Shown in pieces: positions 26,889-34,356 of a DNA stretch of 64,000 nt (its first letter is position 1; the number at the start of each line of letters is the position of its first letter). This DNA is from Candidatus Chryseopegocella kryptomonas (GTDB lineage: Bacteria > Bacteroidota > Ignavibacteria > Kryptoniales > Kryptoniaceae), in the NCBI RefSeq assembly GCF_001536065.1, contig NZ_CZVW01000009.1:18885-82884 (forward strand), given 5' to 3'. The notes below the pieces were generated by a model. That model was not told where the DNA came from. It did not search any database and saw only the letters and a list, made by a program, of their open reading frames with translations. The translations under genes and the position numbers were made by a program.

Positions 26889-26919
26889 TTGACAACTTCA
26901 AAAAAATTTTTTATCTTAA
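26889..26919 (+). promoter_or_regulatory. Promoter of the YjbH-like gene
   Basis: TTG (26889-26891), a 20-base spacer and TATCTTAA (26912-26919) fit the recurrent -33/-7 pattern of this window. The same bases also read TTGACA-N17-TATCTT, close to the canonical sigma-70 consensus. It sits 33 bases before the ATG at 26952. Confidence 0.55.
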
Positions 26920-26951
26920 AGTGAAAACATAAACAACGAGAGATTAAGCAG

Positions 26952-27713
26952 ATGCAGAAAAAAATTTTCTTTGTTCTTTTCCTGATCACTTTACAAAGCC
27001 TTTGTATAGCTCAAAGTTCAGCGGGTGCGGGTGCAAATTTCCAGCAAAGATTTATAGTTGATATGCCAACCGCTGGAATTTTAAAATCAAACAGCGTTGC
27101 TCTTGACGCTGATTTCTTCTCCGACGGCGGTCTTATGTTGCGCCTCACAGCTTCAGCATTTAACAGATTAAATTTCGGAATCTCATACGGCGGAAGCAAA
27201 ATCATAGGCAACGGAAGTGTAAACTGGTTTAAACTCCCCGGTGTAAACTTAAAAATTAGAATAATTGACGAAGCTCTTAATTTCCCAGCAATCGCAATTG
27301 GATTTGATTCACAAGGAAGAGAAAATTACATTGACAACTTGAAAAGATACGAATTCAAATCACCCGGATTTTTCGCCGTCGCAAGCAAGTCATTTAAATT
27401 TCTTGGATATTCTTCAATTCACGGTGGGATAAATTATAGCTTGGAAAAAGACGACGGAGACAAATCATTGAACTATTACATCGGCTTTGATAAAACAGTC
27501 GGAAGCGATATAACAATTGCGGTTGAATACAATTTCGCAAATAACGATAATTCCGCAAATGCACTTGGTAGCGGGAAAGGCTACCTTAACGCAGGAATTA
27601 GATGGTCATTAGGAAATGGATTTACCCTTGAACTCAACTGGAAAGATATACTTATAAACAAAGAACCCGGAAATTCAAGAGTTGTAAAACTTGAATATAT
27701 TCAATCTTTTTAA
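26952..27713 (+). CDS. YjbH-like outer-membrane beta-barrel protein
   Basis: A 253-residue protein with a signal peptide (to about residue 21, SLCIAQS) and a beta-barrel body. The marks FVVD-like FIVDMPTAGIL, NFGISYGG, VNLKIRIIDE and FPAIAIGFDSQG recall the YjbH domain of exopolysaccharide-associated outer-membrane proteins and related Chlorobi/Ignavibacteria barrels. It ends KLEYIQSF, with a terminal Phe. The function is unknown. It stands alone between the TonB receptor and the aromatic-lipoprotein operon, each with its own upstream spacer. Confidence 0.65.
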   Translation: MQKKIFFVLFLITLQSLCIAQSSAGAGANFQQRFIVDMPTAGILKSNSVALDADFFSDGGLMLRLTASAFNRLNFGISYGGSKIIGNGSVNWFKLPGVNLKIRIIDEALNFPAIAIGFDSQGRENYIDNLKRYEFKSPGFFAVASKSFKFLGYSSIHGGINYSLEKDDGDKSLNYYIGFDKTVGSDITIAVEYNFANNDNSANALGSGKGYLNAGIRWSLGNGFTLELNWKDILINKEPGNSRVVKLEYIQSF

Positions 27714-27727
27714 TAACGAGAGAATTT

Positions 27728-27758
27728 TTTGCTCTTCCACATTGTTAAAGTAGTTGAG
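27728..27758 (+). promoter_or_regulatory. Possible promoter of the aromatic-lipoprotein operon
   Basis: TTTG (27728-27731), 19 bases, and TAGTTGAG (27751-27758) is a weaker match to TTTG-N19/20-TAnnTTTG. It is placed 36 bases before the ATG at 27795, with AGGAGGTG as a strong ribosome site. Confidence 0.35.
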
Positions 27759-27794
27759 AGAAAAAATCGCATACAATTTCAGGAGGTGTGAGAA

Positions 27795-28772
27795 ATGAAA
27801 AAATTAATTTTGTCAGTTTTGATAAGTGCTTTATTCTGGGGTTGCTATACTCAAATTGGGACTTTGAAAGAAGACGAAGGTTATTCAGAATCCAAACCGA
27901 AAAAAGAATATCGCTATTACTCCGAAAATTATGATTACAACTATGACACTTGGGTTTATCACAGATTTGTTTATCGTTATTATCTTCCCTACCCAAGATA
28001 TTATCTCTTTTTCAGATACTACACTCCGGGCTTTGCCGTTGGCTGGGGAGAATGGTGGTATTACGACCCATATTGGTTTGATTATTACTGGTGGGATTGG
28101 GATTGGTACTGGTGGAACAGATATTACTGGTACTCATACTATTGGTATTTCCCGATGTGGTATTATTATCCGTGGTGGTACAGAAATCCGATCATCGTTA
28201 TAATAAACAATCCGTATTATTCGCCCGGTGACGGAAAAAATATAGTTTACAGACCGAGAAACTTTGGCTCAACTCGTGGTGGAATTTCAAGCACGAATGA
28301 AACTCCAAACATTGCGCAACCGCCATCAAGAACAACTCCAAAGGGAACATCCTCAGATGGTGCTTCTCAAAGTAGTGGTGGAAGTTTAAGAAAACCAGCT
28401 GGTTCGGGTAGAGAATCACCTTCTATTGAAAGAGGAAAAGATGCAGAAAGACCAAGGGATACAGGTTCAACAAGGACACCATTAACGCCGAGAATCGTCC
28501 CAAGGTCGGGAGATGGAAATTCAAATTCACCGAGAGAAAATTCAACGCCTCCACAAAGAAGCTCTCCACCAAGAAGAAGCGGAACGCATAGAAATTCAAT
28601 TGAAATTTACCGAGATTACGAAACCGGCAGAAGCACATTGATTGAAATTCCACAGCACAATTTCCAAAGACCGAGCGTTATAAATCATTCACCACAAATT
28701 CAAATTAACAATTCAAACAATTCAAATCAACCCGAACAACATAGAAGACAAATAGGAAATAGAAGAAAATGA
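27795..28772 (+). CDS. Tyr/Trp-rich lipoprotein with basic low-complexity tail
   Basis: A 325-residue protein without recognised family. The signal peptide ends in a lipobox with Cys at residue 17 (LFWGCYT). Residues about 39-142 are extremely aromatic: between residues 87 and 129, 30 of 43 residues are Tyr or Trp. Next, about 150-320, is a Ser/Thr/Pro/Arg/Asn-rich disordered part. The protein ends RRQIGNRRK. The downstream gene makes a smaller protein of the same plan (GCYT lipobox, aromatic patch, low-complexity tail, end RKIGSRRK), and its start overlaps this stop by four bases. Probably an outer-membrane lipoprotein; the aromatic part might stack, bind glycans or redox partners, or self-assemble. 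Confidence 0.75.
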   Translation: MKKLILSVLISALFWGCYTQIGTLKEDEGYSESKPKKEYRYYSENYDYNYDTWVYHRFVYRYYLPYPRYYLFFRYYTPGFAVGWGEWWYYDPYWFDYYWWDWDWYWWNRYYWYSYYWYFPMWYYYPWWYRNPIIVIINNPYYSPGDGKNIVYRPRNFGSTRGGISSTNETPNIAQPPSRTTPKGTSSDGASQSSGGSLRKPAGSGRESPSIERGKDAERPRDTGSTRTPLTPRIVPRSGDGNSNSPRENSTPPQRSSPPRRSGTHRNSIEIYRDYETGRSTLIEIPQHNFQRPSVINHSPQIQINNSNNSNQPEQHRRQIGNRRK

Positions 28773-29326
28773 AGAAAGCAATTTTTTTAACTTTGATTTT
28801 TTTCGCTGGTTGTTATACTATCATCAAGCACCCTGAAATAAGTTATACTGGTTCATCTGGTGAAACTTACACATCTTATGTCAATTACCGAAGCAATTGT
28901 GCAAGTTGTCATTCTCTTTCTGAGCTTGCTTATTATTATGAATTTATTCCAGCGCACACTTCATCGCCGTGGGTTTATTACAACACACCGTGGTGGTTTT
29001 GGTGGATAAACAATCCACCCGATACATCTCGGGGGCAAGGTTCAACGCCTATTGCAACGCCAGAGCGAACAAGAGATTTCGGCTCGCATCGTTCAACAGG
29101 GAATGAATCGTTTTCACCTCCACCACCGACCCGAACCCCTCCAAAATCAGGAGCAGATACAACTCCATCATCAACTTCTTCAATTGGGAAAAGTGATACA
29201 ACAAAGTCAAATGATGGGAGAAATACCCCATCGGTTCGCTCTTCAAACGAAGGTTCAAGAGAGCAATCCAGAGAATCAAACACAACAGAAGAAGCAAAAA
29301 GAAAAATCGGTTCAAGGAGAAAATGA
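28769..29326 (+). CDS. Small aromatic-patch lipoprotein with a CxxCH motif
   Basis: A 185-residue lipoprotein with lipobox FAGC (Cys 15, followed by YT as in the upstream gene). A single CASCH (residues 44-48) matches the c-type heme attachment motif CxxCH. A short aromatic patch follows (WVYYNTPWWFWWINN, about 68-82), then a Ser/Thr/Pro/Arg-rich tail ending RKIGSRRK. No other cytochrome features are clear and no distal Met ligand is evident near the motif, so heme binding is only possible. It overlaps both neighbours by four bases and lies between its larger paralogue and the FadL-like barrel gene. Confidence 0.7.
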   Translation: MKKAIFLTLIFFAGCYTIIKHPEISYTGSSGETYTSYVNYRSNCASCHSLSELAYYYEFIPAHTSSPWVYYNTPWWFWWINNPPDTSRGQGSTPIATPERTRDFGSHRSTGNESFSPPPPTRTPPKSGADTTPSSTSSIGKSDTTKSNDGRNTPSVRSSNEGSREQSRESNTTEEAKRKIGSRRK

Positions 29327-30726
29327 AGAAGTTAACACTCATAATTTTAACTCTTGCCTTGAATTTTTCATTCGCACAATTTCCAGATGACGCTTTAAGA
29401 TATTCAAATATAAATTTTGGAGTTGGTGCAAGAGCCATCGGACTTGGATTTACTTACATCGGTGTCTCGGATGATTATTCAGCCATCTTTTGGAATCCCG
29501 CTGGACTTGCACAGGTGAAAAGATTTGAATTCGCAGGTGGATTAAATTATCTTGCATTGACGAATTCAACAAGGGTATGGGGATATTCAAACTCTTTTGA
29601 AAATACAGCAACAAATTTAAATTCAATCGCTCTTGTTCTTCCAATCCCGACAATTCGCGGTAGTTTGGTATTCGCTGGTGGTTATACGAGAATTTCAGAT
29701 TTTACAGGGACACTTTCAATTTCACTTTTTAACACGCAAAATTCAATTGTCCCATCACTTTACGACCCAAATCCAGATTACGACCTTGCTTGGAAACTTG
29801 GACTTGAAGATTCAACAGGAGCAACACAAATTTTGAACAATGTTTCTCAAAAAATAACACTTTACGAGAGTGGTGGACTTAACAATTGGTTTATCTCTGG
29901 AGCAATTGATATAGCGGAAAATTTATCCGTCGGAGCAACAATTTCAATCGTGTCGGGAAGTTACAAATACGACAGGCAATTCATTGAAAGCGACACAAGA
30001 AATTATTACACAAATTATCCGTGGGATTTTAAAGAGTTAACAGTTTCGGACATAATTGATGCAACCATAAGCGGTTTTTCCGCAAATGCAGGATTAATGT
30101 ATAGAAGCAACATTTTCAGAATTGGACTTATGACGAGATTGCCAGCATCTATCAGCGTCAAAGAAAATTATACAAGAAGTGGAGAAAGCTCATTTGACAA
30201 TGGAGATAAATTTTCTGATTCATACTCTGGAACTTCAAGATATGGTGTTTTATCACCATTTTATTTCGGCGCTGGAGCTTCGTTTAACATAAAAGATATT
30301 GTTTTAATTGCAGGAGATATGGTTTATGTTGATTGGAGACAGATGGAGTTTAAAAATAATCCGGACCTCGTCCAACTTAACAGAGATATAAAGCAGATAT
30401 TCACCGAAACAGTAAATTTAAGCGCTGGTGTTGAGGTGACACTTCCATTTTTACAGCAAATCAAAGTAAGAACAGGATATTCTTACAGACCATCTCCATA
30501 CGCAGAGGACAAAGGAATTTCAAGCAGAGCAACAAAATTATTAACTTTTGGTTTCACCGTTCTTTTACAAAAGACACTTCTCATTGATTTCGCATACATA
30601 AATGGAAAATGGAACACAATTCACACGCAATACAGCTACATACATAACAACAATTTTTATGCATTAATCACAGACGAAGAAAACACAATACGAAACTTTG
30701 TTCTGACACTGCGATATAGATTTTAA
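29323..30726 (+). CDS. FadL/OmpP1-family outer-membrane channel
   Basis: A 467-residue outer-membrane barrel protein. After the signal peptide (to about residue 19, LNFSFAQ) the N terminus reads NINFGVGARAIGLGFTYIGV followed by SDDYSAIFWNPAGLA, the marker of FadL/OmpP1/PorV-like proteins in Bacteroidota. The barrel ends in FVLTLRYRF with terminal Phe. Family members let hydrophobic molecules pass (FadL) or serve as type IX secretion shuttles (PorV); length and N terminus fit the transport type better. It starts four bases inside the CxxCH lipoprotein gene, so these genes are translated as a unit. Confidence 0.82.
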   Translation: MKKLTLIILTLALNFSFAQFPDDALRYSNINFGVGARAIGLGFTYIGVSDDYSAIFWNPAGLAQVKRFEFAGGLNYLALTNSTRVWGYSNSFENTATNLNSIALVLPIPTIRGSLVFAGGYTRISDFTGTLSISLFNTQNSIVPSLYDPNPDYDLAWKLGLEDSTGATQILNNVSQKITLYESGGLNNWFISGAIDIAENLSVGATISIVSGSYKYDRQFIESDTRNYYTNYPWDFKELTVSDIIDATISGFSANAGLMYRSNIFRIGLMTRLPASISVKENYTRSGESSFDNGDKFSDSYSGTSRYGVLSPFYFGAGASFNIKDIVLIAGDMVYVDWRQMEFKNNPDLVQLNRDIKQIFTETVNLSAGVEVTLPFLQQIKVRTGYSYRPSPYAEDKGISSRATKLLTFGFTVLLQKTLLIDFAYINGKWNTIHTQYSYIHNNNFYALITDEENTIRNFVLTLRYRF

Positions 30727-30748
30727 AAATAAAACGGGGAAGTGAAAG

Positions 30749-31561
30749 TTGAAGCGTTTTATTTTACTTGCTTTAATCATTTTCTGGAGCTGTAGTGCTT
30801 CAAAACAAACAACGAAAGATAATCCATCCCCTGCAAATGTTCCATCTACGAAAATTCCCAATCCCTTCCCATTCGGGAAAAAATATGAGTATGTTTACAA
30901 ACTTGTTAAGCCAGTTGAAAGAGAGAAACTTTACTTTTCGGATTCAAACATCGCTGTTGAATTTGTGATTGATGAATCATTTATCCACTTGCGATTGAAA
31001 AACAAAAGGAGTGAGAAAATTTCACTTGCTTTGAATGATGCCCAAATTTTCATCAACACACGCTCATCAAAGGTTTTAAACTTTAACTATTTCAACGAAT
31101 TCAATTATTCCCCGGTTGTTTTAAAAACAGATGCAATTGATGTTTTTCAAAATGCATTTGTTGAACTTCATCTCGCACCTGCTGATAATGTGATTTCAAT
31201 CTCAGGGGACTTTGAAGTTGTTAATTTCTATCCAGTTGCTGATTTCAACGACAGCAAAAAGTTAGAGGAAATCCGAGCCAACATCGGAAAAAGAATCGGG
31301 CTTTATCTACCAGTTGAGACGGAAAACGAAATTTATGATTATTATTTTGAGTTCAAAATTATTGATGTGAAAGAAGCTGGACCTTATTATCCAAGAAAAA
31401 AGCAAATAACTTCCGTTCAACAAATTCAAGTTCCCTCTGAAATCGTCATCAAAGGAGAAGGTCTAAATCCATCCGAAAGTTTCATCGCTTCAACTTTGAT
31501 TTCTTTCTTTGTTTTGATCTCAGCTTACTTTATTTTCGCTCGTGAAAAGGGAAAAATTTGA
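30749..31561 (+). CDS. Lipoprotein with C-terminal transmembrane helix
   Basis: A 270-residue protein with a lipobox (IIFWSC, Cys about 15), a Ser/Pro/Asn-rich linker, a beta-rich globular domain (about 40-235) and a single hydrophobic helix near the C terminus (FIASTLISFFVLISAYFIFA) with a basic end. The two membrane attachments suggest that it stays in the inner membrane with the beta domain in the periplasm. The start is TTG at 30749 with GGGGAAGTG upstream. No family is recognised. It is 22 bases after the FadL-like gene and one base before the eIF2B-like gene. Confidence 0.7.
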   Translation: MKRFILLALIIFWSCSASKQTTKDNPSPANVPSTKIPNPFPFGKKYEYVYKLVKPVEREKLYFSDSNIAVEFVIDESFIHLRLKNKRSEKISLALNDAQIFINTRSSKVLNFNYFNEFNYSPVVLKTDAIDVFQNAFVELHLAPADNVISISGDFEVVNFYPVADFNDSKKLEEIRANIGKRIGLYLPVETENEIYDYYFEFKIIDVKEAGPYYPRKKQITSVQQIQVPSEIVIKGEGLNPSESFIASTLISFFVLISAYFIFAREKGKI

Positions 31562-31562
31562 G

Positions 31563-32459
31563 ATGCGAAACCATAAAATTGAGGATAAGTTAAGGGAAAT
31601 TTTACAGGATAAAACATCCGGTGCGTCAATCCTATCGCAAAAGCTGATTGAAGTCATCAAGACAAAGTCATTGCAGACCAAAAGTGAAAAAGAATTCTCA
31701 ACATTCCTGAAAAAACTTCAAAATGATTTAAAAGATAATCATCCTCTTCTGTTTCAACTTCACAATGTTGTTTATCTTATTCAGAAGAGTTTAAAATCCG
31801 GCGGAATTAAAGTCGCTTTGACGGAAATTGAAAAAATTGAACAAGGGTTAAATATCTCCATTCAAAAGATAACCGAAAACTTTTTGAAATGGTTAAACCT
31901 GAAAAGCATAAAAAAATTTTCAACTGCTACATTGAGTTATAGCGGGACAGTTTTAAATGTGCTTAAAAATGTTAGAAGCAAGATTCACAAAGTTTATATC
32001 TTCCGATCGTGCCCAAATTGTGAAGGTGAAACGATGGCTGAAAAACTTGCTGAAAACGGAATAAATGTTTATCTGGTGAATGATTTTGCAATTGATTATG
32101 TTTTAAACAATGTTGATTTCGTGCTTTCTGGATGTGATGCGATTTTTGAAGATGGAAAAATTCTTAACAAAGCGGGAACATCTTCTGTTTTTAAACTTGC
32201 AAAATTATCGGATAAAGACACGATTGTTTTAGCAGACTTTTTGAAAATCACACATTTAAAATTTGATTACAAAAAACTCGCAAGAAACGCCTTCACAATC
32301 AAAAGAAAAGAGAAACTAACGAACCTTGATTTAATTTTTGAATTAGTTTCCGCTGAATTTATCTCAAACTACATAACCGACTTTGGAATTTTCACAAACC
32401 AAAATTTAAACTCAAATGAAATCATTCATCCTACATCTAAAATGTTCGGTTTGCGGTGA
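31563..32459 (+). CDS. eIF2B alpha/ribose-1,5-bisphosphate isomerase-like protein
   Basis: A 298-residue member of the initiation factor 2B / MtnA / R15P isomerase superfamily. The C-terminal Rossmann-like half has FRSCPNCEGETMAEKL, NGINVYLVNDFA, and the motif GCDAIFEDGKILNKAGTS, close to family sequences ESRPxxEGxxLA and GADAVxxDGxxxNKxGT. In bacteria and archaea such proteins act as sugar-phosphate or methylthioribose-phosphate isomerases, not translation factors. The substrate here is unknown. Start ATG 31563 is preferred over GTG 31542, which would overlap the upstream gene. Its 3' end overlaps the threonine synthase gene by 44 bases. Confidence 0.78.
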   Translation: MRNHKIEDKLREILQDKTSGASILSQKLIEVIKTKSLQTKSEKEFSTFLKKLQNDLKDNHPLLFQLHNVVYLIQKSLKSGGIKVALTEIEKIEQGLNISIQKITENFLKWLNLKSIKKFSTATLSYSGTVLNVLKNVRSKIHKVYIFRSCPNCEGETMAEKLAENGINVYLVNDFAIDYVLNNVDFVLSGCDAIFEDGKILNKAGTSSVFKLAKLSDKDTIVLADFLKITHLKFDYKKLARNAFTIKRKEKLTNLDLIFELVSAEFISNYITDFGIFTNQNLNSNEIIHPTSKMFGLR

Positions 32460-33564
32460 AAAATTTGACTACAGACAAATTCAAACATACTGCGTCAATT
32501 GCAACGAGCCATTGATTGCAATTTATGATTATGACGGGATTAGAAAAAGTGTTAAAAAAGATGATTTCAAAAGAAGGATTGACAGCATGTGGAGATATTT
32601 TGAGTTTTTGCCCGTGCTTGATGAGGCAAATGTTATAAGCCTTGGCGAGGGATGGACGCCGTTAATTAAATTGAAAAAGTTTGGGGATTTGCTTGGGTTA
32701 AAAAATTTATTTTTGAAAGATGAATCTTTTAACCCAACTCTTTCATTCAAAGCACGTGGGATGTCCTGCGCAGTTTCAAAATTAATTGAACTTGGAATAA
32801 GCAAGGTTGCTGTCCCAACCGCTGGAAATGCAGGTGGTGCTTTAAGCGCATATTCAGCCAAAGCAGGAATTAAATGTTTCATAAGCGCACCGAAGGATAC
32901 CCCTGAATTAATACTAAAAGAATGCAAATTTTACGGCGCTGAAATTAAACTTGTTGATGGCTTAATATCCGACGCTGTTAAGTTAATTCAGGAGCGAAAA
33001 GATTATTTTGACATTTCAACTATGAAAGAGCCATATCGTTTGCAGGGAAAGAAAACGCTCGGATTTGAAATCGTTGAACAACTTGGCTGGAACGTTCCCG
33101 ATTGGATAATCTATCCAACAGGCGGAGGAACGGGATTGATCGGGATATGGATTGCAATTAAAGAATTGATTGAGGTGGGATTAATTGATAAAAAATTTCC
33201 AAGGATGGTTGCGGTTCAATCAAGCGGTTGTGCTCCGATAGTTAAGGCGTTTAAAGAGGGCAAAAAGCGAGCTGAGTTCTGGGAAAATGCGAAAACTTTG
33301 GCTTACGGGCTTCGTGTCCCAAAACCATTTGCAGATAGATTAATTCTTGAAATTATAAACGAAAGCAACGGGCTTGCTCTTGAAGTTGATGACGATGAAA
33401 TAATTAACACAATGAAAGAACTTGCAAAAGTTGAAGGAATTATCTTCTGCCCCGAAGGTGCAGCAACGGCTGTTGCGCTTAAAAAATTAGTTGAAAACGG
33501 ATTTATGAAAAATGATGATGTTGTTGTAATTTTTAACACTGCTTCTGGATTAAAGTATTTTTAA
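32416..33564 (+). CDS. thrC: Threonine synthase with N-terminal zinc ribbon
   Basis: PLP enzyme that turns O-phosphohomoserine into threonine. The 382-residue protein starts with a zinc ribbon (Cys 10, 13, 26 and 29), then the PLP lysine in FNPTLSFKARG (Lys about 112), AGNAGGALSAYSAKAGIK, the phosphate-binding PTGGGTGLIGIW, and the end EGAATAVALKKL. Canonical ThrC has NPTGSFKDRG; the Leu and Ala changes here are seen in related long-annotated ThrC-like enzymes, so a threonine-dehydratase-type or other reaction is possible. The start at 32416 is needed to include the zinc ribbon, although it overlaps the eIF2B-like gene by 44 bases. Confidence 0.82.
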   Translation: MKSFILHLKCSVCGEKFDYRQIQTYCVNCNEPLIAIYDYDGIRKSVKKDDFKRRIDSMWRYFEFLPVLDEANVISLGEGWTPLIKLKKFGDLLGLKNLFLKDESFNPTLSFKARGMSCAVSKLIELGISKVAVPTAGNAGGALSAYSAKAGIKCFISAPKDTPELILKECKFYGAEIKLVDGLISDAVKLIQERKDYFDISTMKEPYRLQGKKTLGFEIVEQLGWNVPDWIIYPTGGGTGLIGIWIAIKELIEVGLIDKKFPRMVAVQSSGCAPIVKAFKEGKKRAEFWENAKTLAYGLRVPKPFADRLILEIINESNGLALEVDDDEIINTMKELAKVEGIIFCPEGAATAVALKKLVENGFMKNDDVVVIFNTASGLKYF

Positions 33565-33583
33565 AACAAACAGAGACAAAACA

Positions 33584-34288
33584 ATGTTTGAAGGAAAAAA
33601 TGTCGTTGTAACAGGAGCAACTGGCGGGCTTGGTTCGGTGGTTGTTAGATATTTTCTTGAAAATGGAGCCCATGTTTTCGCAGTTTATAGAAAAGACAAA
33701 AAATTTAAACTTGTCTTCAAGGATCTGCTCAAAAATAAAAATTTGACAGGGATAAAAGCAGATATAACGGATGAAAAAGATGTTCAAAAAATTTTTAAAA
33801 TTGTGAAGAAAAACGGCGGAGTTGATTTCTTGATAAATTGTGCTGGTGGATATTACGAAGGTGAGATGATCTTTGAACTTGAAGAGGAAAAATTTGATGA
33901 AATGCTTGATGTAAATCTTCGCTCTGCTTTTTTGTGTTCTAAATGGGCTTTACGAGATATGATTCCAAAAAGATATGGAAGAATTGTGAACATTTCCGCT
34001 ATGCTTGCTCTTAAACCTTCCCCGGGAAAAGGTGCATACATAGTTTCAAAAGCAGGTTTAATTTCACTTACGGAAGTAATCGCAGAAGAAGTGAAGGATT
34101 TCAATATAACCTGCAATGTTATATTGCCGAGTATAATTTCAACCGAAGAAAACAAAAAAAGCATGCCAGCGATGGATTTTTCACGATGGGTTGAGCCGAT
34201 TGAAATTGCAAAATTAATTTCTTTTCTCTGCTCCGAAGATGCGAAAAATATAAATGGCGCAGTCATAAAATTCCCGGGTAAAGTTTAG
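33584..34288 (+). CDS. Short-chain dehydrogenase/reductase
   Basis: A 234-residue classical SDR with the NAD(P) motif TGATGGLG near residues 10-17, the structural NCAGG, the catalytic Ser in NISAML and YIVSKAG with catalytic Tyr and Lys. The end NGAVIKFPGKV matches the usual FabG-like C terminus. The substrate is not known. It follows the threonine synthase gene by 19 bases and may end that operon; a strong promoter for the pnt genes lies just after it. Confidence 0.88.
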   Translation: MFEGKNVVVTGATGGLGSVVVRYFLENGAHVFAVYRKDKKFKLVFKDLLKNKNLTGIKADITDEKDVQKIFKIVKKNGGVDFLINCAGGYYEGEMIFELEEEKFDEMLDVNLRSAFLCSKWALRDMIPKRYGRIVNISAMLALKPSPGKGAYIVSKAGLISLTEVIAEEVKDFNITCNVILPSIISTEENKKSMPAMDFSRWVEPIEIAKLISFLCSEDAKNINGAVIKFPGKV

Positions 34289-34293
34289 AAATT

Positions 34294-34324
34294 TTTGAAA
34301 AACGGAATTTTTTTGTTAATTTTG
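34294..34324 (+). promoter_or_regulatory. Promoter of the pntAA-pntAB-pntB operon (Bacteroidota-type)
   Basis: TTTG (34294-34297), a 19-base spacer and TAATTTTG (34317-34324) match the published Bacteroidota consensus TTTG-N19-TAnnTTTG at every fixed base. The expected start of transcription leaves about 25 bases before the ATG at 34357. This is the best example of the motif in the window. Confidence 0.7.
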
Positions 34325-34356
34325 AATGCAAAATTTAAAATAAACAATGAGAACCT

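Noticed and set aside
29049..29438. Frames on both strands overlapping the CxxCH lipoprotein and FadL-like genes
   Set aside because: They have no ribosome site and poor composition, and they span two clearly coding genes with signal peptides.
31563..32459. A translation initiation factor
   Set aside because: Bacteria do not use eIF2B; the superfamily also contains sugar-phosphate isomerases, which fit better.
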